Assembly (NCBI RefSeq): GCF_900698985.1
Contig: NZ_LR217730.1
Location: forward strand, 983,681 to 1,047,680
Length of the DNA stretch: 64,000 nucleotides
Direction: 5' to 3'
Source of the DNA: Erwinia_E haradaeae_B
GTDB taxonomy: Bacteria > Pseudomonadota > Gammaproteobacteria > Enterobacterales > Enterobacteriaceae
In this document: in pieces, positions 9,362 to 19,610 of the stretch
How positions within the stretch are numbered: the first letter of the stretch is position 1
Layout of the letters: every line of letters starts with the position of its first letter
The notes under the pieces: generated by a model
Database searches by the model: none
What the model was told of the DNA's origin: nothing
What the model saw: the letters and a program-made list of their open reading frames with translations, nothing else
Position numbers and translations under genes: made by a program

Positions 9362-11366
9362 GTGTTGTTTCCTGAATGTCAGATTTAAATATCAATTTCA
9401 TGAAATTAATGAAAAATATAATATACTGCTCTCTAAAATACAGAAACGATAAACCTTATGCAAATCTTAGCTAGGCTTTCTATATCTATTTAATAAAAGT
9501 CTTACAAAATATAAATTTTTACCGCCCTCACTTAAAAATCATAACATTAAAAACTATAAATTAGTTATCCATAAAAATCTTCCAACTATTACAAAATCAC
9601 TCCAATTAAAAAAAATCAACAAACTATCGATCCCTTTATTATATCGCCTTACAATTTTTTAGAATTATAAAATAATACGAAAGACATCCAGCGTATAGTG
9701 GATTATAAAAACGATAGCAATATTTTTTATTAGTTAGATTGGAGCGCCACTGTAAGTTCATAATATAAAATGACCAACTGATTACACAAAGCATGTATGC
9801 ATGCTACTACTACAAAATAACCGATGATATACATTCAGGTCAATTTCAATACATCCTATATGCTATGGTTAAATAAAATAACCAATACTATTAATTTAAT
9901 ATTACTTAAATGTCATTTTTTCGCATTCAAGAAAAAAGAATAAAAATTAAAATACACGGCATACACCGTTTTTTCTAAAAAATAAAATATTATAATATAT
10001 TATATTGTATATTATCTATAATCAAAATAGATGATATCTTATGCATTGGCACTTGACATATAATTAATTTTACAAAAACTAATAAAATCTAATGATTATT
10101 ATCATATTGCAGTATAATTTTAGATATTATTTACAATAATCTATTTTGATGTTTTAAAAATAAATTTTGTAAAATGTTAATGCGCTCTACATGTATTAAA
10201 AATAAAAAAAATATATCATATGCATCTAATATTGATAAAAATTATTAATATTAAGGTCAAATTATTTTTGCTCAATGTCAAAAATAAATACATGTTTACG
10301 TAAAAAATTAAAAAATTTTTTTATACACTTACGTGATGTAATAATTATAAATTATATTAAATAATCACCATCAAAACTACTCAATAAAAACACGAAGTAT
10401 ATGTATCTATTTTTTAGATATTACTTCTTATAAAAACGAAAAAAATCAAACTACAATGATCAACTAAGTGTTTATCATTGAGCGATATTAATATTTTCTT
10501 AAGATATTTATATCTTTATAACTTAGTATTAGTAATCGAATATCCACTCACTTTTATGTATATCTAATAGTATAGATAAACAACAGAACCAATGATTTTT
10601 ATAATGATTTTTTATACTACAATAACTTATACTCACTTTTACTCTTCAAAAAAACCTATTTTTTTAGAAAAAACAGATATTCTTTGAGTTCAGCAAAAAC
10701 GAAAAATTAATTAACGAGAGAATATATAACCATTAAAAATATACTATAATTATTAAAAAAATATCTTTTAACTCCTTTTAATAATTATCCCAATAAAAAG
10801 CGCATGCTATCCACTTAATCTATTAATAACGCAATATATAATTATCTTCTTTTTATAATATACGCGATTCTTCTCTACATAATAATATGTTATATTATAT
10901 ATATAATAAGAATACAATATAACTATAGACTTAATTATATCTTGCTCAATATTTTCTCGTAATATTTAGTTTTATTAAAATAAAAATCTTTAATTCAATC
11001 ATTCTCAACTACTTTTATATAGTAAATACAATGATATTCTATTTATTAAATTAGCAGTACAGTAAAACCCTTATTGATTTAGTTAGTTTTATATATAAAA
11101 GACTAGTTTAGATGATAAGAATATTCTAAACTAATTTGTACTATACAAATAATTTAGATATCTATAATATCAAAAGACTTTATCTGTCATGATGATCATC
11201 TAGAATAAATTATACTAAAGATCTATTACATGCCACATGAGATGTAGTTTAAAATTAAATCATACTATACAATGATACATATTGGGAGTACACAGTATAT
11301 ATATTATATTTTTAATAATACAAATCTACCTAATCCATAATTTTTTAGCACAAGGATCTGAAATAT
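9362..11366. other. 2 kb gene-free stretch at the expected recB position
   Basis: No intact gene is visible. A segment near 9660-9865 is less AT-rich and may hold a faint recB remnant on the minus strand. A single DnaA-box-like 9-mer (TTATCCATA) occurs at 9565-9573. The rest, especially 9900-11340, is AT-rich with dense stops. Confidence 0.6.
9660..9865 (-). pseudogene. recB: Possible remnant of the recB 3' part
   Basis: Upstream of recD on the same strand, the place of recB in Enterobacterales, short pieces in shifting frames resemble the C-terminal nuclease domain of E. coli RecB as I remember it. A stretch reading LYYELTVALQ could match YQLYTLALH. About 43 bases further, against 42 expected, IAIVFIIHY followed by a one-base shift to YAGCLSYYF could match IADYDYEHH and HFGGVIYLF. 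Several in-frame stops and frame changes would make it non-functional. The identity is low and the alignment was made by eye, so chance similarity is quite possible. The spacing to recD is also longer than in E. coli. Confidence 0.3.
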
Positions 11367-12359
11367 ATGACGCCTCTGGTCACTGAAAATCCTTGTCATT
11401 TTCAAAAAACTGGTAGGACAGTATTGCAAATTGTACGTGAAGGACTACAACAATTAGATCAGTATATCAATGAAGATTTCACTCATGCTTGTAAAATCAT
11501 TTATCATTGCCGCGGAAAAGTAGTGGTTATGGGAATTGGAAAATCAGGTCATATTGGTAAAAAAATTGCCTCAACCTTTGCTAGTACTGGAACGCCTTCT
11601 TTTTTTGTGCATCCCGCTGAAGCTAATCATGGTGATCTAGGAATGGTTGGTGCTAATGATATAGTAATTGCTATTTCTAATTCTGGGGAAGCATTAGAGA
11701 TTTTAACATTAATCCCTGTCTTAAAGCGTCGTCATATCATATTAATCTGCATCACTAGCAGACCTGAAAGCACAATGGCATGCGCTGCAAAAATTCATAT
11801 ATGCGTTAAGGTACCAAAAGAAGCGTGCCCTTTAGGTCTCGCACCAACAAGTAGCACTACTGCTACACTTGTCATGGGCGATGCATTGGCAATCGCATTA
11901 TTAAATGCTAGAGGTTTCACACAAGAGGATTTTGCTCTTTCCCATCCTGGCGGGGCACTAGGTCATAAGGTATTACTTCGTGTTGAAGATATTATGCATA
12001 CTGGTAATGATATTCCTTGCATCCAACCAGATGCATCTCTAAGTCAAGCATTATTACATATGACATCTAAAAAAATGGGAGTTATAGTTATTTGTAGCAT
12101 AGAAGGACTTATTAAAGGTATTTTTACTGATGGCGATTTGCGGCGTATATTAAATTTAAATATAAATATTGATGTGCAAAATATGAGAATAGATAGTGTC
12201 ATGACTCAATTTGGCATACGTGCACGACCTGGAACATTAGTCGTTGATGCCGTGAACATGATGAAAAGTAAGAATATTACCTGTATCATGATTTCTATAA
12301 ACGATCAATTATTAGGTCTAGTGCATATTCATGATATTTTACGTGCTAGTATAACTTAA
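11367..12359 (+). CDS. kdsD: D-arabinose 5-phosphate isomerase
   Basis: Interconverts ribulose 5-phosphate and arabinose 5-phosphate, the first step to KDO, the inner sugar of lipopolysaccharide. The 330-residue protein matches E. coli KdsD (328) closely. The SIS sugar-isomerase domain comes first, with GIGKSGHIG at 56-64 and SNSGEALEI later; two CBS domains fill the C-terminal 120 residues (DIMHTG and FTDGDLRRIL in the first). No residue loss in conserved motifs is apparent. In E. coli kdsC follows within a few tens of bases; here it follows after 781 bases of gene-free DNA, though the order is kept. Confidence 0.97.
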   Translation: MTPLVTENPCHFQKTGRTVLQIVREGLQQLDQYINEDFTHACKIIYHCRGKVVVMGIGKSGHIGKKIASTFASTGTPSFFVHPAEANHGDLGMVGANDIVIAISNSGEALEILTLIPVLKRRHIILICITSRPESTMACAAKIHICVKVPKEACPLGLAPTSSTTATLVMGDALAIALLNARGFTQEDFALSHPGGALGHKVLLRVEDIMHTGNDIPCIQPDASLSQALLHMTSKKMGVIVICSIEGLIKGIFTDGDLRRILNLNINIDVQNMRIDSVMTQFGIRARPGTLVVDAVNMMKSKNITCIMISINDQLLGLVHIHDILRASIT

Positions 12360-13140
12360 AAAAGTTATGCTTAATAAAAACAACAACTTAAAAAAATAAT
12401 ACTATACTATAAGTAAACGAACTTATAAAGTAATACTTAGATACAATCAACTTAACAATCTGAATGCATTAGTATTATGATCTTTTTATTATCAAAAAAA
12501 ATTTTCTTATAATTATGCTGCATCTTATTTATAAGATATATCATATACAATTATATCAAAAATTATTGTAACAGGTGTCAGCATAAACTAACTCAACCTG
12601 AATCTAACAAATAGACAGCAAAGAATTTTAATATCTCTAATACATTGTATCAAAATCAGACTACTTAGTATGTTTTTATCCTTAGATAAAACAGGATAAT
12701 ACAAAAAATATTAATATATTCAGATACCATTTTTTTGAAAAACAACCTTAAAATATAAAATTATTAGTTTAACTTAAAGATGTCAAAATTCACAGGTAAA
12801 ATCAAAAATTAATAACACATAAAAGAAATTCTGCATAATGCAAATATTATAGTTTATGTAAATAGACAATTTACACTTTTATAATATAGCCATTCAACCT
12901 CTTAATTAAGTAATTTTCTTTTTCCTTTTATTGATTTCAGAATACATTTATTATAGTGGTCACATAAAGACCATATCATACATAAATAAGATCACAGTAA
13001 AAAACTTAGAACTAATTTAAAACTTTATTGTATTATTAAATATTTTATAATATCACGTTATCTATAATATTTAGATTACTTATATACGGTCCTACTCTCT
13101 AACTAATCATAGATAACACTAACAAAAGTGGAACATTATT
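12360..13140. other. 781-base gene-free gap splitting kdsD from kdsC
   Basis: No gene or remnant is visible. The two flanking genes are nearly adjacent in E. coli, so there was probably no ancestral gene to erode here. The gap suggests a past insertion (for example an element now decayed) or net growth of spacer DNA. No inverted-repeat ends or target duplication can be recognised. Confidence 0.6.
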
Positions 13141-13704
13141 ATGAATAATAAGAAAACTGCTATTTCAACTTGCTATGGACCGGTGAGTCACAAAGTAATG
13201 AAAAAAGCAAAACAAATAGAATTATTAATTTGTGATGTAGACGGTGTCATGTCAAATGGAATGATTTACCAAGGAAATAATGGTGAAGAATTTAAAACTT
13301 TTCATGTGCGTGATGGATATGGTATTCATTGCTTATTAACCTCTCAAATTGAAGTGGCAGTTATTACAGGGCGCCAATCAAAATTGCTCAGAGATCGTTG
13401 CAGTGCTTTAGGTATAAAATATCTATATGAAGATCAATCTGATAAAATTCAACCGTTCCATCTAATTTTAAAGACACTAAAACTAAATGTACATCAAGTA
13501 GCATATATTGGCGATGATCTAGCAGACTGGTCAGTTATGGCGCAAGTAGGTTTAAGCATTACAGTATCTGACGCTCACCCAATCTTACTTGCTAAAGCCG
13601 ACTATATCACACGGATTGCTGGAGGACATGGGGCCGTACGAGAAATTTGTGATTTAATCCTCATATCAAAAGATAAAATGACCATAGATTGTGTCTCTAA
13701 ATAG
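13141..13704 (+). CDS. kdsC: KDO 8-phosphate phosphatase
   Basis: Removes phosphate from KDO 8-phosphate to give KDO for lipid A assembly. The 187-residue protein has the length of E. coli KdsC (188). It is a HAD-superfamily phosphatase: the catalytic DVDGVMSNG carries Asp32 and Asp34, followed by FHVRDGYGI, the VITGR segment and the GDDLADW metal-binding segment. A GTGGAA stretch before the ATG is a weak ribosome site. The next gene, lptC, starts 2 bases after its stop, so kdsC-lptC-lptA-lptB is one compact transcription unit. Confidence 0.96.
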   Translation: MNNKKTAISTCYGPVSHKVMKKAKQIELLICDVDGVMSNGMIYQGNNGEEFKTFHVRDGYGIHCLLTSQIEVAVITGRQSKLLRDRCSALGIKYLYEDQSDKIQPFHLILKTLKLNVHQVAYIGDDLADWSVMAQVGLSITVSDAHPILLAKADYITRIAGGHGAVREICDLILISKDKMTIDCVSK

Positions 13705-13706
13705 TA

Positions 13707-14324
13707 ATGAGTATAATGAAAAATTGGGTAATAGTATCAATAGCTTTTATAATTATCCTGTTAATCTTTGGAATACTTACAAATCATAATAATATAGAAG
13801 ACATCTTTAGTGTTAGTGATCATGCTAACGAACCAATTCATATAAGTACTAACTTACATGTACTGTTATATAATAATAACGGTTTTATATCTTACCATAT
13901 AATGGCCGATAAAGCTCAATATTACTCTGATCATAAAATTAGCTGGTTCATTTGTCCTATAGTCGAAATATATGACGATAAAAAATTTCCAACCTGGAAA
14001 ATGCGCGCCAATCAAGCTAAACTTACTCATGATAATATATTGTATTTATATGGAAACATTATAGTAAATAGCCTTTCTAATATAACAGAGATAAAAGAAA
14101 TTAAAGCAAATAATGCAACAGTAAACTTAGTAACGCACGATATTATTGCTAAGGATAGCGTCACACTTTATGGTCATAACTTTCAATCTACTAGTACCAG
14201 AATACATGGTAATTTACACAATAAAACAGCAGAATTAATCGGGCAAGTAAAAACTTCTTATGAAATTAAAAACAAAAACTACAATCATAAAAGTATGCAT
14301 AAGCAGTCTTTTTCTCATTTATAG
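13707..14324 (+). CDS. lptC: LPS export system protein LptC
   Basis: Inner-membrane anchored protein that passes lipopolysaccharide from the LptB2FG transporter to LptA in the periplasm. One N-terminal membrane span (about residues 6-24) is followed by the LptC/OstA-like beta domain with conserved pieces HIMADKAQYYSD, PTWKMRANQAKLT and LYLYGNI. It has 205 residues against 191 in E. coli; the extra residues are a basic, His-rich tail that overlaps the start of lptA by 65 bases. LptF and LptG are not in this window. Confidence 0.93.
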   Translation: MSIMKNWVIVSIAFIIILLIFGILTNHNNIEDIFSVSDHANEPIHISTNLHVLLYNNNGFISYHIMADKAQYYSDHKISWFICPIVEIYDDKKFPTWKMRANQAKLTHDNILYLYGNIIVNSLSNITEIKEIKANNATVNLVTHDIIAKDSVTLYGHNFQSTSTRIHGNLHNKTAELIGQVKTSYEIKNKNYNHKSMHKQSFSHL

Positions 14325-14814
14325 TATGCCTTCAATTGCACTACTTAAAGATTTTAATCAACCTGTTTATATAAATTCAGAAAAACAGATGGTCAACTTA
14401 CAAAGCAATATCGCAATAGCGTCTGGTAATGTCTGTGTAACGCAAGGCACTATTAAAATCTTGGCCACTAAAGTTATCATGATGCGTCCAAACGGAGATA
14501 ATAAAAAAATGATTGTTGATGCTTATGGCGATCTCACAACATTCTATCAAATACAAGATAATCACGCACCAGTTCAGGGGTCTGCAAAAAAAATTCATTA
14601 TGACTTAGAAAATGATCAAGTGGAGTTAATTGGTAATGCTTGTTTTATGCAACTACATAGTAAAATACAATGTGATCATCTTATTTACTTAATGAAAGAA
14701 CAAAAAATACAGGCTATTAGCAATAATAATCAGCGAATTACTACAACTCTGATGCCTTCAGAATTACAGAATAACTATAAACCTTCAGTACCATTAAAGA
14801 GCAAAAATTACTAA
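14260..14814 (+). CDS. lptA: Periplasmic LPS-binding protein LptA
   Basis: Forms the periplasmic bridge that carries lipopolysaccharide from LptC to LptD. The 184-residue protein starts MKLKTKT, close to E. coli LptA, then a hydrophobic signal peptide ending near residue 27. The mature OstA-like fold includes GNVCVTQGTIKI, DAYGDLTTFYQ and the LTYL-like region HLIYLMKEQKIQA. The start at 14260 lies inside lptC; overlap also occurs in E. coli but is shorter there. lptB follows after one base, so translation is probably coupled. Confidence 0.95.
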   Translation: MKLKTKTTIIKVCISSLFLIYSMPSIALLKDFNQPVYINSEKQMVNLQSNIAIASGNVCVTQGTIKILATKVIMMRPNGDNKKMIVDAYGDLTTFYQIQDNHAPVQGSAKKIHYDLENDQVELIGNACFMQLHSKIQCDHLIYLMKEQKIQAISNNNQRITTTLMPSELQNNYKPSVPLKSKNY

Positions 14815-14815
14815 C

Positions 14816-15544
14816 ATGTCAACCTTATTCATAGATAATTTAATCAAAACCTACCAAGGTCGTATTATAGTAAAAGGTGTCAGCTTACATGTAAGATCTG
14901 GTGAAATTATTGGTTTACTTGGGCCTAATGGTGCAGGAAAAACAACAACATTCTATATGGTGGCAGGAATCATAGCTCGCGACTCAGGACACATTATTCT
15001 TGATCAAGAGGATATTAGTTTACTTCCACTACACGAGCGAGCACGACGTGGCATTGGATACCTTCCACAAGAAAGTTCTATTTTTAGACGTCTAAGCGTT
15101 TATGATAATTTAATGTCCATACTCGAGATACGTCATGATCTTACTAAAAAACAACGTAAAAATCGTGCTAATGAACTATTAGATGAATTTCATATCGGAA
15201 ATCATTTACGTAATAAAATGGGACACACATTATCTGGTGGTGAACGACGACGTGTCGAAATCGCGCGTGCGCTAGCGGCAAATCCAAAATTTATTCTCTT
15301 AGATGAACCTTTTGCTGGTATCGATCCAATCTCAGTAACAGATATTAAAAATATTATACAGCATCTTCGAAATAATGGTTTAGGCGTATTGATTACTGAC
15401 CATAATGTTCGTGAAACATTAACAGTATGCGAGCGTGCATATATTGTTAATCAAGGACATTTAATTTCTCATGGTATGCCGAAAAGTATCCTGGCAGATA
15501 AGCAAGTACAACGTGTCTATCTAGGTTCAGAGTTTAGATTATAA
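14816..15544 (+). CDS. lptB: LPS export ABC transporter ATPase LptB
   Basis: Dimeric ATPase that powers extraction of lipopolysaccharide from the inner membrane with LptF and LptG. The 242-residue protein matches E. coli LptB (241) very closely. Walker A GPNGAGKTT is at 36-44, the Q-loop in GYLPQES near 81-87, the signature LSGGE at 139-143, Walker B FILLDEP at 159-165 and the switch His in ITDHN. All catalytic residues are present. It ends the kdsC-lptCAB unit; rpoN and hpf, which follow in E. coli, are absent. Confidence 0.98.
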   Translation: MSTLFIDNLIKTYQGRIIVKGVSLHVRSGEIIGLLGPNGAGKTTTFYMVAGIIARDSGHIILDQEDISLLPLHERARRGIGYLPQESSIFRRLSVYDNLMSILEIRHDLTKKQRKNRANELLDEFHIGNHLRNKMGHTLSGGERRRVEIARALAANPKFILLDEPFAGIDPISVTDIKNIIQHLRNNGLGVLITDHNVRETLTVCERAYIVNQGHLISHGMPKSILADKQVQRVYLGSEFRL

Positions 15545-17098
15545 ACAAATATTTTTAGTACTATACATAACGATACTGTCAATCTTTAGAAAATCCAGAA
15601 AGTTTTACTTAAACTGATGATGACAGTAAAAATGACTTGCTATCTCTTCCATATATTATCAAACAATTTTTAAAAAAATATGTTTTTATATTAACAAAGA
15701 TTATTTATATAAAAATAAAATTTTTATCTTGTTATAATTCGTATCATATTAAGATATATCGAATATTTAGATATTAAAAAAATTATTATATTAAAAGAGA
15801 ACAAAATGTATATTATAAAAATAAATATTTAAATTTAACATCATCATGTTTTTATCATTTAAATAAAAGAAACAAAAATAAAAATTTTAAAAAACATTAC
15901 GACCTAAAACATAAAAGCTCTTATATTATAAATATTTTTTAGGGTGTATTATATTAATATATTATCAATCATCTTTGCATAAGAAAATCTTAATTGTTAT
16001 ATGTATAAAAATTTTTACTCTAAAAATTCAACTGTATGTTGAATAATAAATATTTAATAATTATACTATATTAGTACTTATATCAAAACTAAAACTTCAC
16101 TTAAATATTTTTTAGTAATATACTTTACATGCCCTGTATATATTACTTAGATGTATCACATATATTAATATCATACTGATTTAAATATATATTTATATTT
16201 ATTTTATATTTCAACCTATAGAACATATTTTTAAGTCTGCTAAAAACTATAACACTAAGTATATGTATTTTTATTAGATAGAAAGCATTCTTTAAGATAC
16301 ATACATATAATGGTTTTTTGATCTTATATTTATATAATAAAAATGGGTTTTTGACCATAAATAATGGAAATTTGTATTAGAAGAGTTTCTCTTGTATTAA
16401 ATTATTTTTATACAGCTATTTTTATTTTTTCATAAATAAGTAAAAGTAAACTGCAATGTTCACTGCTAATTAATGTATCACTATCAATATTGTTTTTTAA
16501 ATATCTTTTTATATCAGTCCATATATATTAAAAAATATTTTTTATTTATAATATTATTAATGCCTCCCATAACAGAAATTTCTATATGATAAATTGGAAA
16601 TATTTTTTAGATATAAAATAAAAATAATACAAGTTAATAGTTAATATTTACGTTGACTATAAGTAAACTAAAAATAAAATAAACATTATTTTATAATAAA
16701 ATATAGTTTTTGTAATTATATTACATAACAGACCTAGGATATAAAAAATGTATAATAATTATACAATTTACATAAAAATCTTTCAAGCATTTATATTTAA
16801 AATATTTTATAATATTCCAATGGAATAGACTCAGAGAATACAAGTATCCATTACTATCAAGATAGTACAATATTTACTAAAAACTTACGAAAAATATATT
16901 ATTAATTAACCATCAAGTTTCTTAAACTCAGCCATCATTAAGTCATTTGAAATTCTAATATCATAATTTTTAAGAAAGTTGCTAAACAAAAAGAGATCAT
17001 TATTGCATGTATTGTGCACTTTAATAAAATATTTTTATTTTTTTAGTAAAAAATACAGCGCTACTCGTCTCTATAACAATACATAAGTAAGTCAAACT
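15545..17098. other. 1.55 kb gene-free stretch where rpoN and hpf are expected
   Basis: In E. coli rpoN and hpf lie between lptB and ptsN. Here the DNA is extremely AT-rich with dense stops and I see no readable piece of either gene. One 71-codon open frame on the minus strand (16143-16358) looks like a chance product of composition. The length is close to that of the lost genes, which suggests erosion in place more than deletion. Confidence 0.65.
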
Positions 17099-17584
17099 AT
17101 GATAAATAATAATTCTCAACTAGAACTGAGCACATTACTGAACATAGCATGCACACGTCATGCTGTATATTGCAATAACAAACAAGGGGCCTTAGAAATT
17201 ATTAGTGATATTGCAGCTAAGCAGCTCAGTCTTCCACAAAAAATTATTTTAGATGCAATAGAAGCACGTGAAAAAATGGGAAGCACTGGCATTGGAAATG
17301 GTATTGCTATCCCGCATGGCACATTAAAGGAAGACATTTTACATACTATCGGTGTTTTTTTACGCCTTGAAAACCCTATCGTTTTTGATGCTATTGATAA
17401 TCAACCGGTTGATCTTTTATTTGCGTTATTAGTGCCAACAGATCAATATAAAACTTACTTATATGCACTATCTTTAGTAGCAAAGCGATTAATGAATCAA
17501 TCTATTTTACGCCGTCTTCGATCCGCAAGTAGTGATGAAGATCTATATAGTATATTTACTAAAGTACATAATCAAATCGAATGA
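17099..17584 (+). CDS. ptsN: PTS IIA-like nitrogen regulatory protein
   Basis: EIIA-Ntr is the last phosphate acceptor of the nitrogen PTS chain (PtsP, NPr, PtsN) and in E. coli controls potassium transport and other targets. The 161-residue protein matches E. coli PtsN (163). The phosphorylated histidine is present as His73 in GIAIPHG, within GSTGIGNGIAIPHG. The neighbours rapZ and npr, which follow in E. coli, are missing, as are rpoN and hpf before it. Whether PtsP and NPr survive elsewhere decides if it can still be phosphorylated. Confidence 0.95.
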   Translation: MINNNSQLELSTLLNIACTRHAVYCNNKQGALEIISDIAAKQLSLPQKIILDAIEAREKMGSTGIGNGIAIPHGTLKEDILHTIGVFLRLENPIVFDAIDNQPVDLLFALLVPTDQYKTYLYALSLVAKRLMNQSILRRLRSASSDEDLYSIFTKVHNQIE

Positions 17585-17662
17585 TCATTACATTATAATT
17601 AATAGTTTCTCTAAAAATAATCCTTGCTAACAAGCTCAAATATATTTCATGTATTTTTAATT

Positions 17663-17692
17663 AATAAAAATGCCAACCTTGCAAGGTTTTAA
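17663..17692. terminator. Possible bidirectional terminator between ptsN and zapA
   Basis: The 14-base perfect palindrome AACCTTGCAAGGTT is flanked by A-rich sequence on its left and TTTT on its right, so it can form a short stem followed by T residues in either direction. It lies 79 bases after ptsN (plus) and about 400 bases downstream of zapA (minus). The stem is short, so activity is uncertain. Confidence 0.35.
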
Positions 17693-17730
17693 GTTATCTA
17701 TTAAGTAAATTAGACTGAACCTTTTATTAT

Positions 17731-17760
17731 TGAGAAGATCCCGTCGCGCCCCTTAAAACT
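17731..17760 (-). ncRNA. Possible relict of 6S RNA (ssrS) 3' end
   Basis: A GC-rich core (17737-17752) stands in AT-rich DNA downstream of zapA, the E. coli position of ssrS. On the minus strand it reads GGGGCGCGACGGGATCTTCT, loosely like the GCGGCGGCATCTCGGAGAT closing strand of E. coli 6S RNA. I could not find the 5' half, the central bubble or the GAGAAGCCTTAAAACTG segment in the expected order. It may be a 6S fragment, another RNA, or chance. Confidence 0.2.
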
Positions 17761-18084
17761 AAAAATAGATAAAACTTCTTGCTATATTCAATATGATTTT
17801 CTTATTTACAATTAAAAAGTAACTATTAGTTGATAAACTTTGCAATATATTCAACATGCATTGAAATCATTACGTATACTACACGCTATAAAATTTTTAT
17901 TAATTATCATCTATAAAACAAATATTAGATCATCTTTATATTACATATATTACATATCGAGCATAAAAATAAATTTATATTAAGCTGTAAAAGATATTCC
18001 CTTTACTTTTTCTAGAAGAAAAATATATTAAATTGTTTAAAGATAAAGTTTATATAAGTTCTATTTTATATCGCTAATATTGAT

Positions 18085-18396
18085 CTAATTAGATAACGCT
18101 TTTTTAGCATTATGCAGTGTTTTTTCTAAAGTTATATGTAATATTTTTATACGTCGCGCCATATGTTCTTCATCATTATTTTTTTTAAGCTTTTCCTGAG
18201 CTAATGTATAACAAAGATTTAATGCAGTGCTAAAAATTAATTGATTAGTATTAGTGATCTTGGTGCGATTTTTTAAATCAGTTAACTGTTTTGTCAACTC
18301 TTCTACAGCTATACTCAACGCCTCTTTCTGCTCTAAAGGGCAATTAACTCGTAATGCGTTTCCAAGAATATACAAATCTACCGCTTCCTCAGGCAT
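18085..18396 (-). CDS. zapA: Cell division protein ZapA
   Basis: Cytosolic protein that bundles FtsZ filaments at the division ring. The 103-residue protein matches E. coli ZapA (109): VDLYILGNALRVNCP at the start, LTDLKNRTKITNTNQL in the middle and the long C-terminal coiled coil with ALNLCYTLAQEK. It diverges from the pepP-ubiH-ubiI genes as in E. coli, but ygfB, which lies between them there, is missing. A minimal symbiont keeping ZapA suggests FtsZ-based division is kept. Confidence 0.92.
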   Translation of the reverse strand: MPEEAVDLYILGNALRVNCPLEQKEALSIAVEELTKQLTDLKNRTKITNTNQLIFSTALNLCYTLAQEKLKKNNDEEHMARRIKILHITLEKTLHNAKKALSN

Positions 18397-19610
18397 CTGA
18401 TTATCCTAATTAATTTCTATATTTAAACCTAACGGAAATAGTTTACATTGTTTTATAAAACAACAATGAACTAAACTAACAATAATACATTATTAATCTT
18501 ATAGGTAATTTTTATATTACTCAATATAACTATATTTATAATAATATAAAATTATAAATGTTTTATATATCTTCTGTTTTATGATATAAAATATGCTTTA
18601 TAAGCTTTTAATCTTAGCTATTGAATTAAAAATAACCATTCTAATTATCCTATATATAAAAATAAAACTGTTATTATTAGAAAAAACAACATCAACAATT
18701 AAACAAAATTTAAATATTATCAATAATTATATTATAATATAATATTAAAATATGATATTTTCTATGGCTTATATCTTATCGAATTATTTAGGATAAAATG
18801 TCAGAAATCTTTAATAAAATAATAAATAAACATAATGTTTTATATTACACATTAAGGTTTATATACAATCATGCATATTATACTGCTCTACTTTGATAAA
18901 AATACCTATAATATTATATATTAATTCCTTATAAATTATCATACCAAGAATGACCGCATGATCAAAGATTTATGTCTTACTATCTATCTATTAAGTTTTT
19001 AAATATAATATTTAATCTTATATGCTTCTTCCAGTTTCTGGAAGACCCTAATTTTAACATTATATTTTATAATTAAATATCTTTCTATGACAAAAACAGA
19101 CAATAAATCTGTTAATTATTCTAATAGGCGTATTTTTATCCTATATTCCAATTAAGATGATGTATAATAGATACATCTGACCCATAATAATAAACAAAAC
19201 TATTTAATATAGTCTCAATATAATTTATATAGAAGATATTGACTAGTTCCCTTCTACCTAACTACAGTTTTAAACTAAAGGTAATTACATGCTTAGAATA
19301 AGTCATATTTATAATATTTTTTTTAAAAAATCAATTTTTCTATTAAAATGGTTATACAATATTTGCATTTGCTATCTCGAGGTTCTAATATTAGTTTAAT
19401 AACTGTTCATGTTACTACTTTATATTATGTACATCATTTTAGTTTTTGATTAAAACTAAAATGTGATCTATAGTTAATTATAAGTGTGTTAATCTATAAT
19501 GAAAAACTGACTATTTTGTATTTTAACTTCATCATTGAACAATCGCGTTCAATTAGAATACGATATATAACTTTACTAATATTATCTTCTGTTAATAAAC
19601 CTCTTTCAAT
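18397..19610. other. 1.2 kb gene-free stretch where ygfB is expected
   Basis: No ygfB or other gene is readable. Two hairpins are visible: TCTTCCAG-TTT-CTGGAAGA at 19027-19045 and a 12-bp stem at 19435-19463. The second has its arms CATTTTAGTTTT and AAAACTAAAATG around a 5-base loop. Neither has an obvious role. Confidence 0.6.

Larger units (their letters stand above)
17585..18084. other. 500-base stretch between ptsN and zapA with a GC island
   Basis: Contains the palindrome AACCTTGCAAGGTT at 17675-17688 and a GC-rich island at about 17731-17760. In E. coli the 6S RNA gene (ssrS) and fau lie downstream of zapA on this strand; no complete 6S RNA is readable. Confidence 0.5.

Noticed and set aside
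9222..9452. 76-codon plus-strand frame overlapping recD
   Set aside because: Antisense to the well-supported recD start region; no features of its own.
9565..9573. DnaA box (TTATCCATA) as part of a replication origin
   Set aside because: Single imperfect site, no cluster, no dnaA, gidA or dnaN nearby; expected by chance in AT-rich DNA.
16143..16358. 71-codon minus-strand frame
   Set aside because: Composition is Lys/Ile/Asn/Tyr-rich as expected from random AT DNA, with no ribosome site and no recognisable motif.
15545..17098. rpoN pseudogene
   Set aside because: Position and length fit, but I could not read any rpoN motif in any frame, so I list it only as an empty stretch.
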